DNA from: Phoronis australis | Lineage: Eukaryota > Phoronida > Phoronidae | Direction: 5' to 3' | Assembly (NCBI GenBank): GCA_002633005.1 | Contig: NMRA01000001.1 | Coordinates: 1,089,755-1,153,754, forward strand | DNA: 64,000 bases | Shown here: positions 11,561 through 23,700 of the stretch, piece by piece | How the letters are laid out: every line of letters starts with the position of its first letter | How positions within the stretch are numbered: position 1 is the stretch's first letter | The notes under the pieces: generated by a model | Database searches by the model: none | What the model saw: the letters and a program-made list of their open reading frames with translations, nothing else | What the model was told of the DNA's origin: nothing | Position numbers and translations under genes: made by a program

Positions 11561-14500
11561 ATCTAAAATTAAAAGTTGATTTTGTGATGAAACGTAGATA
11601 TATAGTCTCTCAAAGCTTGTTTGTAATCGTAGCGATCAATGTCGTCGCGCTTTCCACGTTATTTTCTTGGCACCTGGATCGTGGTTGAGTAATAATTCAT
11701 TGAGCTCGAGTAAATTTCAATGCTCTGCTTTATTATCATCTCCGAACTTGTCTGTGACATGTTTACAATATCATGAGCTGGAGAATGAATAAAACGCCAG
11801 TTCCGGCACTTCCACGAACTGTTTAGTACTCATTCATAAACGCAGTTGTAAATATTTATTTCAAATTATATTCTATGGTATTTTTTATTTATTATTAGCT
11901 AACTTGTTTTGACTGGGAATGTTCATTCTTTGAATTCAGTTTCTTAATCCCCACTTCCATGAATGTGGAGGCCACTTTTTTATTCATGCCGAACAATGAC
12001 GTAGTGTCGCTATTGAGTATTACATAACGTGTTTTTGCTGCAGCCTATAAAAGCTTCAGGTGTTTCAACACTAGGTCTTTAGGTTATCATTATAGTACAC
12101 AAGTGTGTAGAGTGGTATGGTGATATAGGGTAAAGCCTGTGGATTAGATGAACAGCCCTGGTTATTATTATCTTTGAACAAGTGGACTTAAAAGCCCATG
12201 ATTGGGGGCTCTCCACTCATTATCCTGCTGTATACTGACTGGGGGCATGTGCGGTTGTATATGGCTTGGAAGTATTGATGCCAAGTTGTCAGATTATCTG
12301 GCTTGTGAACAGTTTAGGAATCGGTTGCTACCCTGTTGGATTGGTGCAGCGTCCGAGAGAAAAATTGCAGGAAATGCACAAGAAAAGTCGGAATCACCAC
12401 CATAGATAAACAGGTTAGATTTTTTCTTGTTTTTTTTACACTTTTAAAGTCCGGTAGAATGTTATGTGTCAGAAAAAAAATGTTTAAATGTGAAATTTAA
12501 CAACAAAATATAAATTGAAAAGAAAATTTTACTCTATTTTAGGATATTTTGTACAACTTTCATCAAATAGTTCATGGTTAATTGTCACAGTGGAATATTA
12601 ACAAGTAAAAAGTAATTTTAATTCATTTAGCAAACAATGTGGTAGATTAAGTGAATTTTTTGTCAGATCTCAACAAAAATAAAAGTGTCAAATATCTTTG
12701 ACTTGGTTTATTCTCTGTACGTGTTTTACGACAATAATAGTTTCCATTTGTTTGATAAGTGGAAAACAGCAATTTTAGGAAACAGTTTTGTACCAATTTG
12801 AAGAAAGTTCACCTCACACTTTTCGTAAATTAATTTTTGTTTATAAAAGTTTTAATACATTGACTTTATGTTTGGTGTCCAGTCTTCAGAGGTATATAGT
12901 TTAATCTGGAAAGTTCTTCCTTGTTGTGTACATATTTGCACGTACTTGAAGTTTATGACCATCATAGGGCACTATTCTGAATAGTGTAGGAGAGTATCCT
13001 ATTGCGATTTGTATTAGGGGGTCACATAAAATATTTGTGAGACCTCTCATGATGAGAATAGGGGCGTTTCTTCAATGTTTAATTGGCATACCCAGGTTTT
13101 ATGCAGTTGTTAATTGAGCAGTTTGATTGCCTTATTAAATATAATGACCTGATTATTTGATAAGAAAACATCAATGTTGCTTTGTTAGCTTGATGTTTGT
13201 ACAGTATGAGCTTTCAAAGAAAACATGGTCAAGTTTGTAATCTTATTGTTGTCATTGTCTAAGAACTTGAAATATTTCTATCCCAGTATGTTTATGGGTT
13301 AGGGTCCATGTTTCTCATATCCTGATTTTCAAAGGATTGTATGCCCTGTTTCATTGAGGACAGTATTTATATATAGGGATTGCCATAGCCATAGGAAAAT
13401 ATTCAATGTTTTTCTTCCTGTGGCCTCTGAAACTATGTCACGTTTTTGAGATTTATCAAGATGGTGCGCTTTCTAACGAGGCGAGAAGGAAATTTTTGGC
13501 TTGAAATTGCCGTGTTTATTGAAATGAAGGTGTTTTGTAAATGCTGAGTTTCAAGGTAGGAAGATTTGTTTTTTGCAGGTATCTCTAATTTAAGTTTCTC
13601 ATATTGGGAGGCTTGCATCAAACTTAATGCTAGTGTTACAATTGAAATGCTGTTGGCTTGGTTCTGGTAAGGTTTTAATGTTGTTCTAAGCAATGAAGTT
13701 GGTTGATGGTATTTTGTAGAGTTTAAACACTGTTGGCAGTCTTCCCTTGTCCAAAAAGTGTGTTTGGAAATGCTGGCAGTGACTTGCGTCGTAGAATTCA
13801 CTGCTTTGTTACACAGTCAAGTAACATTTTAATTGCGTAGGATGTTTTTCGTTGTTGAATGTTGAACATACGCCTAGTTATTCCACATGGGCTATGCCTG
13901 GTAGAATAGTCCTATCTAAGAACTGTTTAATTAATTAAATTAATCCATCAATTTGCTTTTTTATGTTTGAATTGGGTTTAGCGTTAACAGTGTCGTCATA
14001 CTATCAGCTGTACGGCCACAATACTAGATTACAGCTTTGTGTCGACTACGGGCTGTTTAATTTTGGAGACAACATGACGTGCAGGAGATTATTATCACCC
14101 TCTCTAGTGTGCATACAATCTTATGTTGCTGTGATTTCTCTGCAAGGTGTTGTTTACACGAGTTTGCCATGGGCAAAACATCCTTAGCACCTTTTTATCT
14201 ATGCCCCAGTCATGAAAAAGGTGTCAGCCGGCCATAGTGCCATAGTGGTTTTATTGGAGCTGGCTGTGCTATGAGTATAGTAGGGCACTTCTCTTCAATA
14301 TAATATGGTGGGTAAGTTTTTTGTTTGTTTTTGATTCTCCCGAACGGGTTACAAATGAGTAGTTCTGTTAGGAATAAAAAGAAGTCATTTTTTAGTTTAG
14401 TTTAGTTTAATTTCAATTAGTATTTTTAAAAAATAGGCAAATTTAATTACCTCATCCATTGGTATCAGCATCCAAATCATTTAGTTTGAGAAATTAAAAA

Positions 14501-14766
14501 ACAGGGTTTGTTTTTGGATATTTTGTTCAAAACAAAATTCCTTCTTCGTTATAGTCAGTAGTGCTCGTATTTTGAGAACCAGTTTGATGCCCGTTCTTCA
14601 GTGGAGAAAACTGGTTCTCACAATTCGGACACGTTATTTCAGATCATTCCCTCATTATATGCTTTATAAGTGAAGGTTCGCTGTTACAAGCACAAAATGT
14701 GATACTTTTCTTTTATTGAGGATTCACATAAATGTAGTAGTGCCACTTTGCTTTTTGGTAGTTAAA
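11561..14766. other. Gene-free stretch with one hairpin repeat
   Basis: No supported gene. Frames of 67-122 residues at 12202, 13433 (-) and 13963 lack domains and splice context. A hairpin-family copy lies at 14568-14642. Confidence 0.5.
14568..14642 (-). repeat. GAGAACCAG hairpin repeat, copy 2
   Basis: The arms TGAGAACCAGTTT and AAACTGGTTCTCA are perfect complements around a loop of about 23 bases. The loop matches the reverse complement of the copy at 58579-58661, so this copy is in the opposite orientation. Confidence 0.6.
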
Positions 14767-15163
14767 TACATGTCAACCATTTTTTGCTCTAACCATAGCA
14801 ATTTTTGCGAAAAACCATAGCAAACCATAGCGCTGAAAATGATTCAAAATGTGGTCATGTGTCAAAATGCATTGCATGTACTTACGGTACCTATTAGAGG
14901 CTCTAGTAACTGTGAGCATTGTTATACTCTTTGCCTTTGGTAACTCCTTTGGCCCTGTCGAGCAAGGCTCGTGATGTGAGATGATTTCAGTAAAAGAGAT
15001 TGCCAGTGAAATACAAAATGAATGTTTGAAAACTTTTTTATGAACATTGGCAAAATGCGTATTAAGTACCAAAAATACGTAGCATATTGGTGCTATACCG
15101 TAGCACTACATGATTGGCAAAAATACATAGCAAATACTTAATTCCCACATTGGTTGACATGTA
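14767..15163. mobile_element. MITE-like element with TA-flanked 11-bp inverted repeats
   Basis: TA-CATGTCAACCA at 14767-14779 is exactly mirrored by TGGTTGACATG-TA at 15151-15163. The flanking TA on each side fits a TA target duplication, as in Tc1/mariner-type elements. The interior (about 370 bp) repeats CATAGCA and GTAGCA motifs and has no transposase. Confidence 0.6.
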
Positions 15164-17375
15164 TGTAGTAACTCAAATTTTTTTTACCGCTCCATCTTGT
15201 TTTTGTTTACAACTTCAAAATTTGTGTTCATCCTGATTTCAAAGCAGACGCTTAAACAATTCTTCACTTATTTTGCACAAAAAATACACGACAAAGTTTA
15301 CATTTTATTTTGCCTTTGCCATTCTACAAATAGAGGAAGCTTTCCAAATGTTGATTTATGGCATCTAGACAAATCAATACATGCTTACTAATAATAGACT
15401 ATGGTTTTATCATTTATTTTTATTGCGAAATTTGACAAAATAAAACTACACTATCAACATGTTGCTTGCTAACTTGGTGAAATTGACTGTGCTTTACCGT
15501 GTCAATGCCTGTAGAGCTGGACAGTGTTGCCAAATGTGTATTTGATTGGAATACCTTAGAGTATCTCTGGACAGCATAGATACCTGTATTTACCTGGCCT
15601 CTGTAATTCTTGCTGAGCTGTGGCTGAAAGACAGGTGTTCAATTACATGCTCTTGACAGGTATTTCATGAGGACAGATCATATAATGTTGAGTAATAATT
15701 CCTAGGATTACATGCTGTGTCTTTCTAGCTGTCAATTTTACTGGCATACTTACCTTCTTCACCTGTTTAGCTACCAATATGGTGGACAAGTAAAATTGTA
15801 TTCTCTACAAAAATAAAGATTGTAGCAAATTTAAATTCATTACTAATATTGCGTTTAGTATATCAGTAACACAAAACAATATTTAGTAAGATATTCATTA
15901 TTTGCAGCTAAATAATTAGCCTAAGAGATGGCAGCATAATAGTTATTTCAGTTTGACCACTTTGTTGGGAATGTTTAAAAAGCAGTTGAATTATAATGCA
16001 AATATCTTTGGGCCTAGTTGTCTTGCTTTACACAATTAGTGTTTTGAACATATGCTATTAAGGTTTTGTCTGGAAAACTGATCGTATTGGGCTGTTTTGC
16101 TTGCATTGTTTTGGCTCTTTTAAAGTCTCCTTTTGTATTTAATCTAGTATTTTGTGTTGTCGGGGCAATCTCACATTCAGGCCAGTCTATTTTTAAAGAT
16201 TAGTTTTTTATTCCCCACAGTTGGAAGTCATTTATAGAACTTCTTCTTTGCTGCATTGATTGGATACAGTTTGAAACAGTGGGTAACCATGGACTCGGGA
16301 ATTTTGTCATAATTTTGAATTTGAAATTGTCTTTTTGTTAGTTTATGCTCTGCTTACAGTACTATTTCATCTGTTTGACACAAAAGCATATTGCCAAAGT
16401 GGTTATTTTTCGAATTTTCAAAAACAATGGCCTCTATACTGTACAGACTATATTATTGGTGGAATAGAATTTTCTTATTGCTCATTTTTGTTGATAAACA
16501 TGACAAAATGAATGTGAAGATGAGATGTGTAGACCATGTTGTTAGCACTGTTTCACTATTGTTTCCTCTTCAATGCCTGGCTTCTATTATTAATAGGGGA
16601 TTAGTATGACACAAAACCCTGGGAAAGTCAGTCTAAAGCCTGTTGATAGCTTAGGAACCACTGCTCATTGCTATTGTACCTGTGATTGATTTAGTCAGCT
16701 AATGTCCTTTATGTACCCAGCTCTAGTTGAAGTAAAGCTCTGAGGATAATGTTCTCAAGATATGTGGTGGACAGCATGTTGTCCTTAATGTTACATGATG
16801 GTTGACAAGTCTTACTACTTAGTTTACTTGTCCCACAGTATAAAGCGTGCTCAACTGTATTGACTTAAGGTTTACTAGATTAACTGCTAAAACATGCTTT
16901 GGTTGTATGTAGATTTTGAATATTTCCGTTGCACTTGTTTTCGTTCTTATCTGTCAAAAATAAATTTCCGATAATGAAGTCTTTTAACACTGGCTCCTTT
17001 TATGGGCATCTGTTAATTTGATTAGATAAATGGGCATAATATTAAGCTCATACAATCACGTTGAAATTTTGAACATTTCGTTGGTGGTCGGTTGGTAGCT
17101 TAAAAGAAACGATCATTTCTTTTTACCTATTTTAATGGGGTGTTGCAGCAATGCCAACTTGGAAGAGCTTGAGAATACTTTATCTACAGTTAGTTTGCTG
17201 TTTTTACCGAATTGCTGCTGATTTTATACCTTACCGTAGCAGTTTTACCTTTATCAGCTCTTACAGGACAGTATGTCTGAGTGGCCGTAGTGATTTTGCA
17301 GGGATAAAAATAGGATGGTGCTTATTTTCTGACGACTATTCCTGGAAGCATAATGTAGTCGAGCATTGACGTTCA
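15164..17375. other. Gene-free stretch upstream of CEP152
   Basis: AT-rich DNA with no supported exon or recognisable element. Distal regulatory sequence for CEP152 could lie here, but nothing shows it. Confidence 0.5.
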
Positions 17376-17704
17376 CGAGTTTTGTCTAACTGTCCTAGAG
17401 TTAGGTGTAGTCTTAGGCTGTCTATTACTAGTTTTGCCAAACTTCACTGAATTTTTGTTGTCAAAGTCTGGCTGTTACTAGTTTTGCCAATCTGTCCTGG
17501 ATTTTTGTGTAGTCAAAGGTTGTCTATAAGTAGTTTTGTCAAACTTTCACAGATTTTGTGTAGTCAAAGGTTGGCTGGTACTAGTTTCGTTAAACTTCCC
17601 TGAATTTTGTGTAGTCAGTGAATGTTTTTTACTAGTACTGCCAAACGTCCCTGGCTTTGTGTAGTCGAAGGCTGGCTATGACTAGTTTTGCCAAACTTTT
17701 TGCC
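17376..17704 (+). repeat. 51-bp minisatellite just upstream of CEP152
   Basis: Just over six degenerate copies of a unit like ACTAGTTTTGCCAAACTTCC then TGAATTTTGTGTAGTC. The CCAAAC landmark recurs every 50-52 bases (about 17380, 17432, 17482, 17534, 17585, 17636, 17686). It ends about 55 bases before the CEP152 start codon, so it occupies the promoter or 5' leader. Confidence 0.85.
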
Positions 17705-17758
17705 TGTTTACTCACAGATCAGTGATGATGTCACAAGCTGTGACAGTCACAAGAATCA

Positions 17759-20700
17759 ATGGCTAATATGGAGTTGGACTTGACTGATTGTTCACTGGAT
17801 GAGGTGCATGATATTGCTAACCTACTCGAGTCGGTAAGTTAAATGTGTTACACTTTTTTCTAGACGGTCTTTTACCTCAGAAACTCGGTTTTGAGTCTCA
17901 TCCGCATTAGCAGGTAAGTCTTTTTGCAAACATGAAATTGCTGATTTCTCATTTGTTTCCCTGAGAGATTGTTTGATCGTTTTTCATCTATTTGCTTGAA
18001 GTCGTAAATCTTGTGTACACGCACCGACCTATCACCTATGTCCCCTTATGACACTGTTTCAGGCTGATTGACTGGTGAGTTGCAGGATTGTACAATTGAG
18101 CATAATATTTTGCCCAATGCATCTCAATGGGATCTATTCAGCTGGTGATTGAAGCTACAATGTTTTAAATTTGTTGCGCGAAAGCTGAGCGTTTTAGCTT
18201 CAACATACTCACCTCATCTTGCACTCCCAAAAATATTTTGCACCTCACTTATTTCACGGGAGGTTACTTGGTGGGAATTTCTTGCATCACTTAGTGCTCA
18301 TAGTTTTGCACTTCCAAAAATATCAATATACACCTTTTAACTTTGTTAATAAGGTTTGAATTCTGTATATTCACCACTTTAAATATAGGATCCCCCCCTG
18401 CTGCTGTAAGTATGAAATGAAAGGTATGACCTTGATAATTGCTAAATTTTAAATAGCCGCGCCATATTGAAATTCACTTTATCCCACCATAGATCGACCT
18501 CATCTTTGGCGTTCAGCGGCACCTACAGGTCCCATGTAATGCAGACCGGAGTTTTCAACTAACTGGTATTAGCAGCATTTTACACCTTTCTTGCTATCGT
18601 TATTCTGGCAATTATCCACATCATTAGCATACAGGCACGTGTCATCAGTGAATGGGTGTACAATCTTTGATAAAAATATACCCGGAGTTGATAAACATTG
18701 TTCCAACAACCATGAGTTCATTAAGCTCTGCTGTGTCCACCTACCCTGAACCTCACAATCTCCTGCTTATCCTTGTAACGTGTGTGTGTGTGTGTGTTTT
18801 GTAGTTGCGAGAGCTTTTGACCAACGCATTTGATGACCTCATAGATGAGGAGACGTCCTCTGTGTCCTCCAATGATTCAAGGGATTCTGGGACACATTCT
18901 GGAGATAAGCCGTAAGTACATGGCCATAGACCACCAAACTTTGATCAGTCCCTTAAATTACCTGGGTCTCAATCCAAATAGTCAAAATCAGAGCTTGTAC
19001 CAAATTTTAGAAATATGCAGTTATACTCGTCGTTCCAAATTAAAGGATTACAATTAATGACAATGATTGTTCATCTATTAATAAGATGCACAAAAATGTA
19101 GTTGCTTTAGCTGCTATTTTCGACTCCATTTTATGAAGTGCCAAGTCTCTTTTCATACTCTGTCGATACAAAACGCTGTGTCTGAAATTTGAGAAATATT
19201 ATGAACACCAAAAATCGACTGGCTCAATCTATAGAATCAAGAAAATCCAATGTCTGCTTGGATTTCTGTGTCCCAAATTTTAGAGACTGTTCCAAACTGA
19301 AGAATTTTTAATGTGATCTTCCACTTTTTCGTTCGAAATATCATCAGACGACAATAAACTTTTTCACACTCTTACTAGACACCTTAATTTCATTGACTGG
19401 ACTGTGGAGAACTCTAGGTTCTAAATGCACTAATATATAGATTTAACTTTTCTTTTATCGTCCAAAAGACTGCCATAACAACTTGATAATAGTTTTTGAG
19501 TCTGGGTACATCTTGACGGGTCTTGAGTAAAGTTTGATTGTCGCCATTTGTCAAATATTACTGGAGCAGTACAATTTGGAGTAAAACTTTCTGAGTAATG
19601 CAATGGCCTTACTAAAGTTTGGTGATCTCTAGTCCTAACAAAGTTGACAAAACTTATCGGTGGAAAATGGCAATGAATCTAGCAGATAATCAAGGATTTA
19701 CCTTTTCTACATGTTCTTTTGTTTGCCAAAAGACTTGAAAATAGTAAAAAGATTGGTGGCATCTTAATCAATAACTCTTGTTATATCTGCAATTACGTAA
19801 TTTGTTTGTTAACCCCTTTTTTAAGTGTTAAAACTGCAGTGGTGGTTTGTTCTTGTAGGATCAACCCTGTTACATGGCCTGGTTGGAACAGTGCAGGAAT
19901 GGCTGCTGGCTATGCCTCAACCCCCATAGGCCACCGCCTGCCACCACCTCCGGGGGGAATCCACTTTCCCGCATTTGGGCAGACATATCCTGTCCACCCC
20001 GGATACTTCCCTCCCGTTCCATTCAATTACCCCGGATACCTGGCATCAGTGTCGCCCTCTTCTGGTGTAGTGCAGCAGTACCAGCCTGTGGCAATCCCTC
20101 TCCATGAACGTGAGGAGACAGAGGGCGGTAATGAGACACCGACAGAACTCAGCGCTGTTGATGGCGACGGAGCCACGACAGCCAATCAGCACATGGCGAT
20201 AACGTCTGAATACGAAGAGCCCAGTCAATATCCATTTTCTGATGGAGGGAAGGATTCACATAATGTGGTGAATAATGCATATGATAACTATGATAAATTC
20301 AACGAGATCGGACACGTCGAAGCAGTGGAGTACGACTCGAGCAGTGCTAAGTACAGAGTACCGAGTGAAAAGACATATGAGATATCCCAGTATCCTCTCT
20401 CGGACAACAGTGATGGGGGTCATAGGACACGCGTCCAGTTAGCCAGTCATAGGGACTTTCACAAAACAGATGTGCAGCCAGCCTATGAAAAAACAGAAGA
20501 TGTTTCTCATAGTGGGGAGCATAGGAACTACACAGTGGAATACGTCGCTAAAAGCACTGAACATTGCTCTGAGCACACTGGTGATGTGAATGTCAAAAAT
20601 TCAGAATCTCCCTTCATTGATCAAGGTATGGGGTTTTCAAATGCTTGTTTGCTGCTTTGAGAGTCCCACGTGTGAATTCATGAAGCCACAAAACATGATT

Positions 20701-23700
20701 GGGTAGTAGTGGCTCCACGGCTCCACCTAGTGTTTGAACAGGGAACCAATGTTGCCTAAACTGACCGACTAACATCTGTGTTGCTTTAGTCACATAAATG
20801 TGATCCAATAACATACTGTCCTGTATTTCTGAAGTCCAGAAATCAATTGAAAGGAAAATGTTGAGACTAATTTGCTAACAGAAATTGATCTAATTTGATA
20901 TCAAAATAGTTGGTAACTGGTGTTTTGTTTGTTGCAGGATATAAATTTATTGGAATCATCCAAAGTCCATTTCAAAAATATTTTGATAAAAACAGTACTT
21001 TAAATTGTAACTATGCTTTGATTACAATTTTTGTATTTTTGTTATATGCAGTGTGTGAATCTTCACACTTTTAACTTAATAAGTGATTGTTGCATGTTCA
21101 AGTAATGATTCCAACTTAAGCACATTATATCTGTTTGCGTAATACACTTTCTTGTTGTGACAATAGGCGGCAGCACAAGCGACCGTGAGAGAGCACAACT
21201 ACTGATCCTGTATGAGGCTCGTGGTCGTCAACTGGAAGAATTGCAACAAAAATTCGATGACACGACGGAGACGACGTCACGGGAAATACGCGTATTAAAG
21301 CATCAACTGGCTATGTGTGAAGGTATGATCTGGTAATTTTTGCTAGGTTCATTAATATTGATTTACATTTAGTATCACCTGTTCATGTATTGTCTGAACA
21401 TTAGCAGTGTTCTTTGCAATAGAAAACTCAAACTCAATAGGCTAGTCCATGTTTCTATCAAGAGGTGTTTTTTAGATTCAGCGTCTGTAAGTCAAACTCA
21501 TCAGGGCAAGATTTCAAAATTGGTACTGCGTTGAGTGAAAAGAGGCCGTGGAGAACACTGAACATTAGAAAGCCTTTTTTATGTTTTGATTTTATTCCCA
21601 GGTGAGAAATTGGGAGCTTTGGGTAGCCTCGATGAATCCAGCAAGCTTGTGCGATCCTTGCAGCAGGAGACGGATACATTGCAGTGTAAAGTGACATCTC
21701 TTGAGTCTCAGCTGGACGACTTGACCTCGGTCAGAGATGAGGTGGGTGCTACACACGTGTACAGATTCAGACACCCACACATACATATTCGAAGAGCATC
21801 TAATCTACGATTGTTTTTCTCATTACACCATTATTTGTCTTCATCCATCCTTCCCTCCCACTCTCACTCCGCACTCTGTGTATCCTCTCTGCTTCCCCTC
21901 CCATGTCTCCCCTTCCTTTGACTACTTCCTCGGCTCCAATCCCATCTCTCTTGTCTCCTTCTTTCTCCTTTTCCGTTGTCTCTTTCCTCTCATCGTCTGC
22001 TTTCCCTTCTCTTCCTCCTTAATTCCTCGCTGTAAATTGAAAGTAGGATATTTTTAAGGGCCTGTGACCAAACTTTAATTGAAACTACCCCAAGATTAAC
22101 CAATTGCTCTGAATAAACTTGTAAATTTTGCATTGTGTGATTGTTAATAGTCCGAATGAGGCTTGGTAGTCTTTTATCCAGAAATAGATCATGTATGCAG
22201 TCTAGGTACATGTCTGCTTCAACTCATTAATAGAATGATTGTCTTTCATCCAATATCAGGTCGTGAGGAAGTTACAAGCGGCCGAGTCCACCATCGAGAG
22301 TCTGAACCAGCAGCTTTTTGAGGTGCGCAGCTCGGAGAGTCTGACGAGGGCACGCGAACTTCACGAGTCGATGTTATCCAACACGAGGCTGAAGCATGAA
22401 CAGGAAGTGCTTAGTATGAGAGAGAAGATCGATCAAGTGCAGCGGGCATTAGATGACAAGGTTAGTCAACTTACATTACTGTTAGTAGGACTCAAAAACT
22501 GCACATGCCAAATGAAAGAGTGGCAGGAAAGCCATCGATCACGCTTATCGTTAATGCAAGTCTGAGCACATCACATAGATAATGTTAATGATTATTATGG
22601 TTTCACCCTTCAGATCATCACTGATGTCATTTGATAGCACTGTTATTGGTATCGCCCTTGATGACATCACTGTTGAAAATATCACGAACAACATGACTGA
22701 ATATATCAGTTTTGCTATCTTTCTGTGTTTGTATAGATTGATGAAGTTAGCCAATTGCGGCTGCAACTCTCTGAATCCATGAAGGCCTCGGACAAGGCCC
22801 AAATTGACCGGGCGGACACGGTTAACCGTTTGACACGGAGCCTAGAGGAGAGTCAACGTCAGTGTAGAGAACTGCTGGAGTCTGGTGCCAGCAGTGAGTT
22901 GGGTAACCTCAAGGTTCAACTGAATCAGGCCATTGCTTCCAAGTGTATCAGTGAAGACCTATGTGGTACACTACAGGTGAGGTGACCACCATTGTCTCTT
23001 GCTAAGACAAGCTCTCTGTATTAGCTTCAGTAGGTGCATAATTCAGCTTTTTAACTTTTTCACTGCCAATTTTGCCTTGCGGTGTGATTACAACCAGCTT
23101 AAATACTGAGTTCTATGTTTTGGCACTGGGATGTTGGTTATACATTTGGCATTGAGTGGTAAAATGGTTAAACAACAGATTGTCGGAGTTGAATTATAGT
23201 TTCACTTTGTCATTTTGTCGGTGCTTACCAATTTAATCCTTTCTCATTCATAGTCCATCTTGACCGAGTTACTGATTTGTGGTAACATTATTTTGGCATT
23301 ATATATGTCACCTGTACCTTACTTGTCATGTTACCTGTACCTTACTTGTCATTTCTTTTATCTTTCTTTCATTTGAATCTTGCAGGTTGAACTCAGTGAA
23401 CTTAAGGAGCAGTTGTCATATTTTGAGGCTGCCTCCCAGCTGGGGGTCTTGTCCAGCGGAAGTCCTGGTACTGACCGGTCAGATGTATCCCCCTCCGAGT
23501 CATTTGCTCAACTTAACATTAACAAGTCCTCAAGTATTCCGTTGTCATGGAAAACACCAAAAACACACAAGTAAGGTCTAAAAACAGATAACGTTTGATT
23601 AGAAGTGAAATTGATAGACCTTGAATCTGGTCATTGTCCGATTTGTTTTTGAGATGCTTGTTTCATTTTTCATAGTCAGTTAATTAATAAAGATGACTTG

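Noticed and set aside
13433-13801. 122-residue minus-strand frame
   Set aside because: Low-complexity composition, no domain and no exon-like borders; consistent with chance in AT-rich DNA.
18925-19640. Possible long inverted repeat in CEP152 intron 2 (CACCAAACTTT at both ends)
   Set aside because: Only about 25 bases at the extremes match in inverse. The interior arms did not align convincingly by eye.
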